Shown here piece by piece: positions 45,641 to 55,059 of a stretch of DNA of 64,000 nt. A program made the position numbers and the translations under genes. Source of the stretch: Halomonas sp. M4R1S46. Its GTDB lineage: Bacteria > Pseudomonadota > Gammaproteobacteria > Pseudomonadales > Halomonadaceae. The DNA lies in assembly GCF_025725685.1 (NCBI RefSeq), contig NZ_CP107008.1:2914001-2978000 (forward strand). The letters run 5' to 3'. The first letter of the stretch is position 1, and each line of letters starts with the position of its first letter. The notes beneath the pieces are model-generated. The model saw only the letters and a list, made by a program, of their open reading frames with translations. It was not told the origin of the DNA and did no database searches.

Positions 45641-46525
45641 TTGCTTCGCCTTCGCCGTCCCGACCGCCCCCCCTGGCGCCGCTGGATCGTCGCCCTGCTG
45701 ACCGGACTCCTGGCCACTTCGGCCACGGCCGGCTCGCCCCGCCTCGCCACCCTCGACTGGACCCTGGCCGAGACCCTGGTGGCCCTGGGCACACCGCCCC
45801 GTGCCGTGGCCCAGGTCGAGGCCTATCACGCCTGGGTGGTCGAGCCCGCCCTGCCCGACACCACGACCGACCTGGGGCTGCGCAGCCAGCCCAACCTCGA
45901 GCGGCTGGCGAGCCTGGCGCCGGAGCGCATCCTGATCTCGCCGATGTTCGCCAACCTCGCCCCGCGTCTCGAGCGCATCGCCCCGGTGGAGAACCTGCCG
46001 CTCTACCGTCCCGGGCGCGACACCTGGACGGAGATGCGCGAGCTGACCCGCTCGCTCGGCGGCCTGGTCGGGCGTCCCGAGGCGGCGGCGCGGCTGATCG
46101 AGACGACGGAGGCCCGGCTCGACGCCCTGCGCCAGCGACTCGACGAGACGACACCGCCCCTGTTGATCGTGCAATTCATGGATAGCCGCCATGTGCGGGT
46201 GTTCGGCGCGGGCGGCCTCTACCAGGCGGTGCTCGACCGCCTGGGACTCGACAACGCCTGGAGCGGGTCGACCAACGCCTGGGGCTTCTCGCTGGTGGGC
46301 ATCGAGGCGCTGGCCGGCCTCGACGCCCGTCTGGTAGTGGTGGAGCCCTACCCCGCCGGCGTCCACGAGACCCTGGCCGACAGCGGCCTCTGGCACCACC
46401 TGGTCGAAACGAGCCGGGACACGCCGATCGTCCTGCCCCCGGTGTGGAGCTTCGGCGCCCTGCCCTCGGCGTCGCGTTTCGCCGAGCGGCTGGTGACCGC
46501 CCTGGAGCACGACGATGCCGTCTGA
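45641..46525 (+). CDS. fhuD: Ferric hydroxamate periplasmic binding protein
   Basis: A 294-residue protein with TTG as start codon: GGAGG lies 5 bases upstream of 45641 and no ATG is available before the signal peptide (RRWIVALLTGLLATSATA, cleaved near TAG). The mature domain has LDWTLAETLVALGTPPRAVA, LRSQPNLERLASLAPERILI and NAWGFSLVGIEALAG, typical of class III FhuD-like binding proteins. Its end overlaps fhuB by 11 bases. Confidence 0.85.
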   Translation: MLRLRRPDRPPWRRWIVALLTGLLATSATAGSPRLATLDWTLAETLVALGTPPRAVAQVEAYHAWVVEPALPDTTTDLGLRSQPNLERLASLAPERILISPMFANLAPRLERIAPVENLPLYRPGRDTWTEMRELTRSLGGLVGRPEAAARLIETTEARLDALRQRLDETTPPLLIVQFMDSRHVRVFGAGGLYQAVLDRLGLDNAWSGSTNAWGFSLVGIEALAGLDARLVVVEPYPAGVHETLADSGLWHHLVETSRDTPIVLPPVWSFGALPSASRFAERLVTALEHDDAV

Positions 46526-48527
46526 CGCCCTCGCCCCCCGCCGCCCGTGGCGCCCCCGGCTGACCCCGGGACGCCTCTGCCTGCCGCTCGCGCTCGGGCT
46601 GCTGATGCTCGGACTCGACCAGCTCCTCGCCGGCCCCGGCCTGGGGCCGGGGCTCGCCGCCCTGTTCAGCGCGCCGGACCGGGCCGAGGCGGCCGCGACG
46701 CTGGTGCTGCACTTCGCCTGGTGGCCGCGGCTGGCCATGGCCCTGCTCGCCGGCGGCGGCCTGGCACTCGCCGGCGTGTTGATGCAGCAGGTGCTGCGCA
46801 ATCCCCTGGCCGCGCCCACCACCCTGGGCGTGGCCAGCGGCGCCAACCTGGCGCTGATGGCCGCGACCCTGATGGCGCCCGGCCTGCTGGGCCTGGGCCG
46901 GGAATGGGTGGCGCTGGCCGGTGGCGGCCTGGCCATGGGGCTGGTCCTCGCCCTGGCCTGGCGGCGCGGCCTGGCGCCGGTGGTGGTGGTGCTCGGCGGC
47001 CTGGTGGTCAACCTCTACTTCGGCGCCCTGTCCATGGTGCTGCTGCTCTTCCATCAGGAGGAGCTCAAGGGGCTGTTGATCTGGGGCGCCGGCTCGCTGG
47101 CCCAGAACGGCTGGCAGGACGCCGCCTTCCTTGCGCCGCGCCTGGCGCTGGGCGCGCTGGCCGCCGTCTGGCTGCTGCGCCCCCTGGCGGTGCTCGAGCT
47201 CGACGAGGCCGGCGCGCGGAGCCTCGGCGTGTCGCTCAAGCACCTGCGCCTCGCCGGCCTCGGCCTGGCCATCTTCCTCACCGGCTGCGTGGTCAGCGTG
47301 GTCGGGGTGATCGGCTTCATCGGCCTGGCCGCCCCCAACATCGTGCGCCTGGCCGGCGCCCGGCACCTGGGCGCGCGGCTCGCCTGGTCGACGCTGCTCG
47401 GCGCCCTGCTGCTGGCCACCACCGACCTGCTGCTGCAGCGCGTCTCGGGCAGCTTGCCCACCCTGATCCCCACCGGCGCCACCACCGCGGCCCTGGGCGC
47501 CCCCCTGCTGCTGTGGCTGATCCCGCGGCTGCGCCTGGGCGGCGAGGCCCCGCCCCGGGAGGCCCGAGCCATCGGTACCCGCCACCCGGCCCCCGGGCGC
47601 CTGGCCACCTGGCTGGCCCTGGGCCTGGCCGGGCTCGCCGTGGTCGCGCTGCTCGCCGGTCAGGCGGGAACCGGCTGGCAGTGGGCCGCGCCGACCGACT
47701 GGGCGCTGCTGCAGTGGCGTTTGCCCCGGGCCCTGGCCGCCGCCGGCTGCGGGGTGATGCTGGCCATCGCCGGCACCCTGATCCAGCGGCTCACCGCCAA
47801 CCCCATGGCCAGCCCCGAGGTGCTGGGCATCAGCGGCGGCAGCGCCATCGCCCTGATGGGCGCCATCTTCCTGCTGCCCGCCCCGAGCAACCTGACCCTG
47901 GTGGCCGCCGGCACCCTCGGCGCCCTGGTCACCCTGGCGGTGCTGGTGGGGCTGAACCGCAGGAGCGGCTTCCAGCCGGAGCGGCTGCTGCTCACCGGGG
48001 TGGCCATCACGGCGCTGTTCGACGCGGTCAGGGCCGTGGTGCTGGCCGGCGGCGACCCCCGGGGCCAGCAGGTGATCGCCTGGCTGTCCGGGTCCACCTA
48101 CTACGTCGACCTGACCAGCGCCCTGGTGGTGACCGCGGCGGCCCTGCTGCTGGCCCTGGCCGCCGCGCCGCTGACCCGCTGGCTGGACATCCTGCCGCTG
48201 GGCGGCGCCAGCGCCACCGCCCTGGGGCTGCCCCTGGCCCGCGCGCGACTGGTGCTGCTGCTGCTGGTGGCCCTGCTCACCGCCGGCGCCACCCTGGTGG
48301 TCGGCCCGCTGTCCTTCGTCGGCCTGCTGGCCCCGCACCTGGCCCGGCTGCTGGGCTTCTCGCGGGCCGGGGCGCACCTGCTCGGCGCCGCCCTGGCCGG
48401 AGCGCTGCTGATGGTGCTGGCCGACTGGCTGGGCCGCCAGCTGCTGTTCCCCGAGGAGATCCCCGCCGGCCTGGTGGCCTCGCTGCTCGGCGGCGCCTAC
48501 TTCATGTGGGGGCTGCGGCGACTATGA
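46515..48527 (+). CDS. fhuB: Ferric hydroxamate ABC importer, fused double permease
   Basis: A 670-residue inner-membrane protein made of two homologous FecCD-type permease halves in one chain, as in E. coli FhuB. The repeat is visible as GGLALAGVLMQQVLRNPLAA, then PTTLGVASGANLALM in the first half and GVMLAIAGTLIQRLTANPMA, then SPEVLGISGGSAIALM in the second. Each half carries a coupling segment (FIGLAAPNIVR; FVGLLAPHLARL). It completes fhuCDB. A palindrome shortly after the stop may terminate the operon. Confidence 0.92.
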   Translation: MPSDALAPRRPWRPRLTPGRLCLPLALGLLMLGLDQLLAGPGLGPGLAALFSAPDRAEAAATLVLHFAWWPRLAMALLAGGGLALAGVLMQQVLRNPLAAPTTLGVASGANLALMAATLMAPGLLGLGREWVALAGGGLAMGLVLALAWRRGLAPVVVVLGGLVVNLYFGALSMVLLLFHQEELKGLLIWGAGSLAQNGWQDAAFLAPRLALGALAAVWLLRPLAVLELDEAGARSLGVSLKHLRLAGLGLAIFLTGCVVSVVGVIGFIGLAAPNIVRLAGARHLGARLAWSTLLGALLLATTDLLLQRVSGSLPTLIPTGATTAALGAPLLLWLIPRLRLGGEAPPREARAIGTRHPAPGRLATWLALGLAGLAVVALLAGQAGTGWQWAAPTDWALLQWRLPRALAAAGCGVMLAIAGTLIQRLTANPMASPEVLGISGGSAIALMGAIFLLPAPSNLTLVAAGTLGALVTLAVLVGLNRRSGFQPERLLLTGVAITALFDAVRAVVLAGGDPRGQQVIAWLSGSTYYVDLTSALVVTAAALLLALAAAPLTRWLDILPLGGASATALGLPLARARLVLLLLVALLTAGATLVVGPLSFVGLLAPHLARLLGFSRAGAHLLGAALAGALLMVLADWLGRQLLFPEEIPAGLVASLLGGAYFMWGLRRL

Positions 48528-48543
48528 ACGATGTACGACCGAG

Positions 48544-48709
48544 AGCGATAGCCCGGGCTATCGCTGTTGGGCCAGACGAGGGGCGCCGGGGACAGATCGA
48601 AGAGGGGGTCCTACGCCATGGATGGCGTCGGTAGCGCCCAGGGAGGGGTTTACAGCGCCCCCTCGCAGACCTGTCGACGGATCAGCCCCGAGTGACAACC
48701 TTAACTGCG
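48544..48709. repeat. dispersed repeat, left copy (with 22-bp palindrome)
   Basis: This block is an inverted copy of the sequence at 56093-56318: both carry the tracts TCGGGGCTGATCCGTCGACA, GAGGGGGCGCTGT and CCCCCTCTTCGATCTGTCCC, then CGGCGCCCCTCGT, read in opposite orientations. The end nearest fhuB is a perfect 22-base palindrome (48544-48565) centred on GCCCGGGC. It probably belongs to a dispersed intergenic repeat family of this genome. No gene is present in 48528-48772. Confidence 0.8.
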
Positions 48710-48772
48710 TCAACCCTGGGGCGGCATCGCCCCGCGTTGCCGCCCTCCCGCTGCTGCCATAGGATGTCGACC

Positions 48773-49462
48773 ATGCCGCCTCCACGCACATCACGGGGCG
48801 AGGCCGGGCGCCGCCTCCTGGCCCTCGGCCTCGCCTGCGCCCTGGCTCTCTGGCCACGGCTGAGCCCGGCCCACCCTCACGGCTGGGTGGACGTCACGGT
48901 GCGCGTGCTGATGGATGAGCACGGCCGGGTCGAGGCCCTGCACCAACGCTGGCGCCTCGACCCCTTCTACAGTCAGCTGCTGCTGGAGGAACTGCGGGCC
49001 GCCCAGGGCGAGGCCCCGATGGAGGCCCGCCTCGACCAGCTCGGCGTGGAGATACGTCACAACCTGTCTCCACAGCACTACTTCACCCACGTCACCCGGA
49101 ACGGAGAGGCGGTCGCGCTGGGCGAGGTCGACGACTTCACCACCCTGGCGCGAGACGGCCGCGTCGTCCTCATGTTCCGGCTGCCGCTGGCCGAGCCCCT
49201 GCCACTGGACCAGGCCGCGATGCACTACCGGATCTACGACCCGACCTACTATATCGAGGTGCTGCATGAGGCGGATGGCGAAATCCCCCGGGCGGACGCG
49301 CTGCGCGTGACGGGAGCCGACTGTGCCACGCGCATCATCGCCGCCGACCCCGACCCGGTCCAGGTCGCCGAGGCGGCGAGCCTGGACCGTGGCGAACAGG
49401 CGCCGGAGGGACTGGGACGCTTCTTCGCCGAAACCGGAGAGGTGCGATGCGACCTCCCCTAG
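48773..49462 (+). CDS. DUF1007 family periplasmic protein
   Basis: A 229-residue exported protein. A signal peptide (RRLLALGLACALALWPRLSP) ends before AHPHGWVDVTVRVLMDEHGR, the histidine-rich HPHxWVD start typical of DUF1007. Later segments are LHQRWRLDPFYSQLLLEELR and DPTYYIEVLHEA. DUF1007 proteins are commonly paired with NicO-type metal permeases, as here, and may bind the metal in the periplasm. The start could also be 48764, nine bases upstream. Its end overlaps the permease gene by 16 bases. Confidence 0.8.
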   Translation: MPPPRTSRGEAGRRLLALGLACALALWPRLSPAHPHGWVDVTVRVLMDEHGRVEALHQRWRLDPFYSQLLLEELRAAQGEAPMEARLDQLGVEIRHNLSPQHYFTHVTRNGEAVALGEVDDFTTLARDGRVVLMFRLPLAEPLPLDQAAMHYRIYDPTYYIEVLHEADGEIPRADALRVTGADCATRIIAADPDPVQVAEAASLDRGEQAPEGLGRFFAETGEVRCDLP

Positions 49463-50493
49463 CCACCTCCCGGGGCGCCGCGCCGCCGGCGCGTGACCCC
49501 GCGACGGCCATGCGTGGCGCCATGACACGCCCGTCCCGTCCCCGCTGGCGTTGGCTCGTCGGACTCGGCGTGCTGTCGATGGCGGTGATCGGCCTGGCCT
49601 GGTTCACCAGCGGCCAGGGCGTTGGCCTGCAGTTGGTCGCCTGGCAGCGAGATCTCCACCGCGCCCTGACGGAGGCGATCGCCTACCTCGACGCCGTGCC
49701 GAGTGCGACCGCCTGGATGAGCCTGTTCGGCCTCAGCTTCGGTTACGGCGTCTTCCATGCCGCCGGCCCCGGCCACGGCAAGGCGGTGCTCACCACCTAT
49801 CTGCTCAGCCAGGGCGGCGCCTTGCGCCGTGCCCTGCTGCTCTCCTGCCTGGCCTCGCTGCTGCAGGCCCTGGTGGCCATTGCCCTGGTCACGGTGCTGG
49901 TCCATGGCCTGGGGTGGCTGACGCGCCAGGCCATGGGGTCGGTGGTCTGGCTGGAGCAGGCCAGCTATCTGCTGGTCGCGATGCTGGGGCTCTGGCTGTG
50001 CTGGCGCGCGCTGGCCCACTCGCGTCTCCTTCACCAGGCGACCGCCCATGACCACCACGAGTGTGACTGCGCCCACCATCTGACGCCCCGACAGGCCGAT
50101 GACTGGCGTGGCGCCCTGGCCGTGGTGGCGTCGATCGGCATGCGGCCCTGCAGCGGCAGCGTCTTGCTGGTCGGGGCCGCCTCCCTGCTGGGCCACTACT
50201 GGGCCGGGGTGCTGGCGGTGCTGGCCATGGCCGCGGGTACGGCCCTGACGGTCTCGGCGCTGGCCCTGGCCAGCGTGATGGCCAGGGAATGGGCCGAGCG
50301 TCGCCTGCAGCGCTCACTGCGCTGGACAAGGCTCGCGCGATGCCTCCGGTGGGCCGGCTTCGCGGGGGGCCTGCTCATCCTGATCCTGGGTCTCTCCCTC
50401 TTCATGGCCGGCGTTCGAGCCCCCGCGGACATACCGCTTCTCGACGCACCGTCCCTGGGCCCTTCGCCCTCTTCCTCGCCATTCGGCGGGTAG
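49447..50493 (+). CDS. NicO/RcnA-type nickel/cobalt transporter-like protein
   Basis: A 348-residue membrane protein with about six helices. LSFGYGVFHAAGPGHGKAVL, then TTYLLSQGG is the HxxGPGHxK motif of the NicO family. HDHHECDCAHHL forms a cytosolic histidine/cysteine-rich loop, and VVASIGMRPCSGSVLLVGAA is the second signature (GxRPCSG). The family moves Ni2+, Co2+ or possibly Zn2+. It is coupled to the DUF1007 gene upstream. The ATG at 49447 follows GAGAGGTG. Import or export cannot be decided from sequence. Confidence 0.85.
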   Translation: MRPPLATSRGAAPPARDPATAMRGAMTRPSRPRWRWLVGLGVLSMAVIGLAWFTSGQGVGLQLVAWQRDLHRALTEAIAYLDAVPSATAWMSLFGLSFGYGVFHAAGPGHGKAVLTTYLLSQGGALRRALLLSCLASLLQALVAIALVTVLVHGLGWLTRQAMGSVVWLEQASYLLVAMLGLWLCWRALAHSRLLHQATAHDHHECDCAHHLTPRQADDWRGALAVVASIGMRPCSGSVLLVGAASLLGHYWAGVLAVLAMAAGTALTVSALALASVMAREWAERRLQRSLRWTRLARCLRWAGFAGGLLILILGLSLFMAGVRAPADIPLLDAPSLGPSPSSSPFGG

Positions 50494-50843
50494 TTCCCTG
50501 CCGAATGCCCGGCGACGGGCCAGGCGTCGCTCGTGCCTCGACGGGCAACCACTCAGACGCGATGGGCTGGGCTGCCGGTCCCGCGGCGCGACTCACCCTA
50601 CTGGCACCAGTCGCCGCTGGCGGCGCTTCGCTCGTCGGGCCGAATCATGGCGGCCTTGCCGGATCGCTCGAAGCCAGTCGCTGGCCCCACGGTGATGAAG
50701 CGCCGCGTTGCACCCGCTAATGCAAAACATTATCATTCTGATGCGCATCAACACCAACTCGAACGACGCCCGCATCGGCCAGAACAATCATCCACCATGC
50801 CGATGCCTGTCACCCAGGATCAGACAAGGAACTTCCCTCGCTC
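50494..50843. other. intergenic region upstream of the third TonB receptor
   Basis: About 350 bases with no credible gene. The right part contains an AT-rich Fur-like site (50723-50745) serving the receptor gene. Confidence 0.55.
50723..50745 (+). promoter_or_regulatory. Fur-box-like site upstream of the third receptor
   Basis: AAAACATTATCATTCTGATG (50724-50743) resembles a Fur box (ATTATCATTCTGAT core) about 100 bases before the receptor start. Confidence 0.55.
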
Positions 50844-52988
50844 ATGCCCATCACCAGACAGCCTCGTCATGTGCGGCTGCTCCCCCTCATGCTGTGCTCC
50901 GCCCTGCCCGCCACGGCGCTTGCCCAGACCGATGCGAACGCCGAGGCCGAGCGCGCTTCCTCCGGCGGCGACGAGCTGAACCCCATCGTCGTCACCGCGA
51001 CCCGCAACAAGAGCCTCGCCGGCGAGACCCCGCAGAAGGTCACCATCATCACCCGGGAGCAGATCGAGCAGCAGCTGGCGATCACCCAGGACCCCGGCCA
51101 GGTGCTCAGCAACCTGATCCCCTCCTACTCGCCCAGCCGCCAGAAGCTCTCCAATGCCGGCGAGACCTTCCGCGGGCGCTCCCCGCTGTTCCTGGTCGAT
51201 GGCGTGCCCCAGAGCAATCCGCTGCGTGACAGCGCCCGCGACAGCTACACCATCGACCTCTCCATGGTCGAGCGCATCGAGGTGATCCACGGCGCCAGCG
51301 CCGAGCACGGCCTGGGCGCCACCGGCGGCATCATCAACTACGTGACCAAGCGCCCCGAGGGCGCCGGCGTCCGCCAGCATGCCGGGATCAGCCTGACCAG
51401 CGACGACGACTTCGAGTCGGAAGGCTTCGGCCACAAGCTGGACTATCGGATCAGCCGGCAGGACGGCGACTGGGACGTGCTGGCCGCGGCCAGCCGCCAG
51501 GAACGCGGGGTCTTCTTCGACGGCAACGACGAGCGGGTGGGCATCGCCTATCCCGGCGAGCTCCAGAACTCCACGAGCTACGACCTGCTGGGCAAGATCG
51601 GCTACTGGATCGACGACGACCAGAACATAGAGGCGTCCTTCAACCACTTCGAGCTGGAGGGCGAGGGCGACCATGTGCCGGTGCCCGGCGATCGCGACGC
51701 CGGCGTGCCGACCACCGCGCGCAAGGGTGATCCGGTGGGGGAGCCCGGCTACAACGATGTCACCACGGCCCGGCTGTCCTACTCCCATGCCGACTGGTTG
51801 GGCAACGAGCTGGACGCCCAGCTCTACACCCAGCGCTTCCGCGCCCGGTTCGCCACCACCCCCTACTTCCCCTACCAGGCCAACGGCGAGACTCGCTTCG
51901 ACCAGACCCGCAACGAGTCCGACAAGGTCGGTGCCAAGTTCACCCTGTCCCGGGACGGCCTGCTGGACGACCGCCTGACCCTGACGACCGGCCTCGACCT
52001 GCTCCAGGACGAGACCCGGCAGATGCTGGTCCACACCGAGCGCACCTATGTGCCGGAAAGCCAGTTCCGCAACTACGCGGCCTTCCTGCAGGGCGACTAT
52101 GACCTGACCGAGGCGCTGAGCCTGCACGCCGGGGTACGCCACGAGCAGGCCGAGCTGAACGTCGACGACTTCTCGACCATCGATCGCAGCAACGTCACCC
52201 AGGACAACGTCAGCGTCGACGGCGGCAACCCCGACTTCGACGAGACGCTGTTCAATGCCGGCCTGGTCTACCAGGCCACCGACTGGGCCCAGCTCTATGC
52301 CAACTACTCGGAAGGCTTCGGCATGCCCGACGTCGGCCGGGTGCTGCGCGGCATCGAGACGCCAGGCCAGGACGTCGACACCCTGCTGACGCTGCAGCCC
52401 ATCGTCACCGACAATCGCGAGATCGGCGCCCGCTTCGACTGGGAGCGCTACGGCCTCGAGCTGAGCTACTACGAGTCGAACGCCGACTTCGGCGAGCGCC
52501 TCACCGAGGAGAACGGCGTCTGGGTCGGCAACCGCGAGAAGACCGAGATCCAGGGCTTCGAGATCACCGGTGAGGCCCAGCTGAACGATGCCCATAACCT
52601 GAGGCTGTCCTACACGCATGCCGAGGGCGAGTCGGACACCGACGGCGACGGCAACGTGGACACCGAGCTGACCGGCATCAATATCGCCCCGGACACCCTC
52701 AAGCTGGCCTGGAGCGCGGCCTGGAACCAGACACTGTCCTCGCACCTCCAGTACCGCTACTACTTCGACCGCAGCGTCGACGATCCCGAGCTCGAGTTCG
52801 AGGGCTACGGCCTGGTCGACGCCTCCCTGACCTACCGCCTGCCGGTGGGCCACGCCAGCCTGGGCATCGAGAACCTCACCGACGAGGACTACTTCACCTA
52901 CTACTCCCAGGCGGCTCGGGTCAGCGACGACTACTACTTCAAGGGCCGCGGCCGCACCCTCACCCTGGGCTACCAGCTCGACTTCTAG
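50844..52988 (+). CDS. TonB-dependent siderophore receptor
   Basis: A 714-residue receptor with signal peptide (LLPLMLCSALPATALAQ), TonB box LNPIVVTATRNK, plug motifs TPQKVTIITREQIEQQL, RGRSPLFLVDGVPQSNPLRD, then MVERIEVIHGASAEHG, and a barrel ending GRTLTLGYQLDF. A short acidic TDGDGNVDTE loop lies late in the barrel. It heads a cluster with FecBCDE-like importer genes and is presumably co-regulated by iron. The transported siderophore is unknown. Confidence 0.87.
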   Translation: MPITRQPRHVRLLPLMLCSALPATALAQTDANAEAERASSGGDELNPIVVTATRNKSLAGETPQKVTIITREQIEQQLAITQDPGQVLSNLIPSYSPSRQKLSNAGETFRGRSPLFLVDGVPQSNPLRDSARDSYTIDLSMVERIEVIHGASAEHGLGATGGIINYVTKRPEGAGVRQHAGISLTSDDDFESEGFGHKLDYRISRQDGDWDVLAAASRQERGVFFDGNDERVGIAYPGELQNSTSYDLLGKIGYWIDDDQNIEASFNHFELEGEGDHVPVPGDRDAGVPTTARKGDPVGEPGYNDVTTARLSYSHADWLGNELDAQLYTQRFRARFATTPYFPYQANGETRFDQTRNESDKVGAKFTLSRDGLLDDRLTLTTGLDLLQDETRQMLVHTERTYVPESQFRNYAAFLQGDYDLTEALSLHAGVRHEQAELNVDDFSTIDRSNVTQDNVSVDGGNPDFDETLFNAGLVYQATDWAQLYANYSEGFGMPDVGRVLRGIETPGQDVDTLLTLQPIVTDNREIGARFDWERYGLELSYYESNADFGERLTEENGVWVGNREKTEIQGFEITGEAQLNDAHNLRLSYTHAEGESDTDGDGNVDTELTGINIAPDTLKLAWSAAWNQTLSSHLQYRYYFDRSVDDPELEFEGYGLVDASLTYRLPVGHASLGIENLTDEDYFTYYSQAARVSDDYYFKGRGRTLTLGYQLDF

Positions 52989-53000
52989 GGTGAGGCCGGA

Positions 53001-54065
53001 GTGAAGAGTTGCACACGGACCCGACGCCGGTGGCTGAGGGTACTGCTGGTGGCCCTCATGCCGTGGGGGCCCATCGCCTTCGCCGACGACGATACCCAAG
53101 GCAGGCGCAGCGTCGCCAATGCGTTCGGCGACACGCCCATCCCCGCCACCCCGCAGCGCGTCGCCACCCTCTACCAGGGCGCGACGGACAGCGCGGTGGC
53201 GCTGGGCATCACGCCGGTCGGCGTCGTCGACTCCTGGCTGGAAAGGCCCATGTATCGCTACCTGCGTGACGCCCTGGCCGGCGTGGAGCACGTCGGCCTG
53301 GAGACCCAGCCCAACCTGGAGAAGGTGGCCTGGCTGGACCCCGACCTGATCGTGGCCACGCGCTTTCGCCACGAGCGGGTCCGGCCACTGCTGGAGAAGA
53401 TCGCGCCGACGGTCGCCACCGGCAGCGTCTTCGACTTCAAGGCCACCCTGGCGCTGCTGGCCGAGGCCACGGGGCGGGAGGCCCGCGCCCGCGAGTGGTT
53501 GCGGGACTGGGACGAGCGCGTGGCGGACTTTCGCCGGCGAATCGCCGACACGCTGGGCGACGACTGGCCGCAGAAGGCCGCCGTGGTCCGCTTCAAGAGC
53601 GACCATGTGCGCATCTACTCCACGGGATTCGCCGGCTCCATCCTGGATGAGCTGGGGTTCGAGCAGCCGGAGTCCGTGCACGACCAAGGCTGGGGCATGA
53701 AGCTGACCAGCGAGGAAAACATCCCGGTCATGAATGCCGACGTGATCTTCGTGCTGCTGGAGCCGGACGATCCCGCCATCGCCCAGAACTACCGGCACTG
53801 GACCGCCCATCCCCTCTGGCAGCGACTGGACGCCGTGCAGCACGCACGCGTCTTCGAGGTGGATGCGGTGAACTGGATCATGGGCGGCGGCATCCTGGCC
53901 GCCAATGCCATGCTGGATGACCTCTACCGCCATTACGGGCTGGATACCCCCCGCGGGCCCGCGACGCCTGCGCCGGATACCCCGTCGGGAGTGGCGCCCA
54001 GCGCCGCCTGCGCCGCTGATACCGCCGCGATGTCCCCCAGAGACGAGGAGCCCGCCGCATGCTGA
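53001..54065 (+). CDS. Iron-siderophore periplasmic binding protein (FecB-like)
   Basis: A 354-residue protein starting at GTG (53001), 12 bases after the receptor stop and preceded by GGCCGGA. A signal peptide (WLRVLLVALMPWGPIAFA) precedes the mature domain with RVATLYQGATDSAVALGITP, ETQPNLEKVAWLDPDLIVAT and VNWIMGGGILAANAMLDDL, characteristic of class III siderophore binding proteins. The C-terminus carries a proline/alanine-rich tail of about 45 residues not seen in most relatives. It overlaps the permease gene by 7 bases. Confidence 0.85.
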   Translation: MKSCTRTRRRWLRVLLVALMPWGPIAFADDDTQGRRSVANAFGDTPIPATPQRVATLYQGATDSAVALGITPVGVVDSWLERPMYRYLRDALAGVEHVGLETQPNLEKVAWLDPDLIVATRFRHERVRPLLEKIAPTVATGSVFDFKATLALLAEATGREARAREWLRDWDERVADFRRRIADTLGDDWPQKAAVVRFKSDHVRIYSTGFAGSILDELGFEQPESVHDQGWGMKLTSEENIPVMNADVIFVLLEPDDPAIAQNYRHWTAHPLWQRLDAVQHARVFEVDAVNWIMGGGILAANAMLDDLYRHYGLDTPRGPATPAPDTPSGVAPSAACAADTAAMSPRDEEPAAC

Positions 54066-55057
54066 GTGGCCGCCTTTCCCGGGTCGCGGGGCTGCTGCTG
54101 GGCATGGCGCTGGTCGCGGCGGCCTTCGCGGCGAGCGTCATGCTGGGCACCACGGAGATCGCCCCGCCGACCTTCGCCCAGGCACTGGTGCACTACGACC
54201 CCGTCCGGGTCGCGCATATCATCATTCGCACGGAGCGCCTGCCGCGCGCGGTCATCGCCGCCCTGGTCGGCGCGAGCCTGGCCATCGCCGGGGCCCTGAT
54301 GCAGACCATGACCCGCAATCCCCTCGCCTCGCCGGGCATCCTGGGGATCAACGCCGGGGCCATGTTCTTCGTGGTGATCGCCGTCTCGCTGCTGCCCCTC
54401 CATACGCCGGCCGACTATGTCTGGGCGGCGCTGCTGGGGGCCCTGGTCGCGGCCGGCCTGGTGGCGATGCTGAGCCGCGGTCGCCAGGGGGAGCTGTCGC
54501 CGCTGCGGGTCGTGCTGGCGGGGGTGGCCATCACCGCCATGTTCGTCTCGTTCAGCCAGGGCCTGCTGATCATCGACCGCCAGAGCTTCGAGAGCGTGCT
54601 GTACTGGCTGGCCGGTTCCGTCTCCGGACGCGAGCTGTCGCTGGTGGTGCCGCTGCTGCCGCTCTTCGGCGGCGCCCTGCTGCTGTGCGCCCTGCTCGTC
54701 AGGCACGCCAATGCCCTGATGCTGGGCGATGACATGGTCAAGGGCCTCGGCATGCGCGCCGGCACCATCAAGCTGCTGCTCGGCCTGGTGGTGATCCTGC
54801 TCGCCGGCAGTTCGGTCGCGCTCGCCGGCATGATCGGCTTCGTCGGTCTCATCGTCCCGCACATGGCGCGGGGGCTCTTCGGCGTCGACCACCGCTGGCT
54901 GCTGCCGGCCTGTGCCCTGCTGGGCGCGAGCCTGTTGCTGCTGGCCGATGTGGCCTCGCGCTTCCTGATGCCCCCTCAGGATGTCCCGGTGGGGGTGATG
55001 ACCGCCCTGATCGGCACGCCCTTCTTCATCTATCTGGCGCGCAGGAAGCCGGCCTGA
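54059..55057 (+). CDS. Siderophore ABC importer permease (FecC-like)
   Basis: A 332-residue FecCD-type permease with about nine membrane segments. Family motifs: RVAHIIIRTERLPRAVIAAL, GASLAIAGALMQTMTRNPLA, then SPGILGINAGAMFF, and the ATPase-coupling GFVGLIVPHMARGL. It forms the membrane channel with the next gene. The spacing to that gene is 2 bases, so they are co-translated. Confidence 0.87.
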   Translation: MLSGRLSRVAGLLLGMALVAAAFAASVMLGTTEIAPPTFAQALVHYDPVRVAHIIIRTERLPRAVIAALVGASLAIAGALMQTMTRNPLASPGILGINAGAMFFVVIAVSLLPLHTPADYVWAALLGALVAAGLVAMLSRGRQGELSPLRVVLAGVAITAMFVSFSQGLLIIDRQSFESVLYWLAGSVSGRELSLVVPLLPLFGGALLLCALLVRHANALMLGDDMVKGLGMRAGTIKLLLGLVVILLAGSSVALAGMIGFVGLIVPHMARGLFGVDHRWLLPACALLGASLLLLADVASRFLMPPQDVPVGVMTALIGTPFFIYLARRKPA

Positions 55058-55059
55058 CC

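Noticed and set aside
50820..53933. A 1,037-residue antisense frame over the third receptor
   Set aside because: Same reason: it mirrors the coding strand of two strongly supported genes and lacks any domain.
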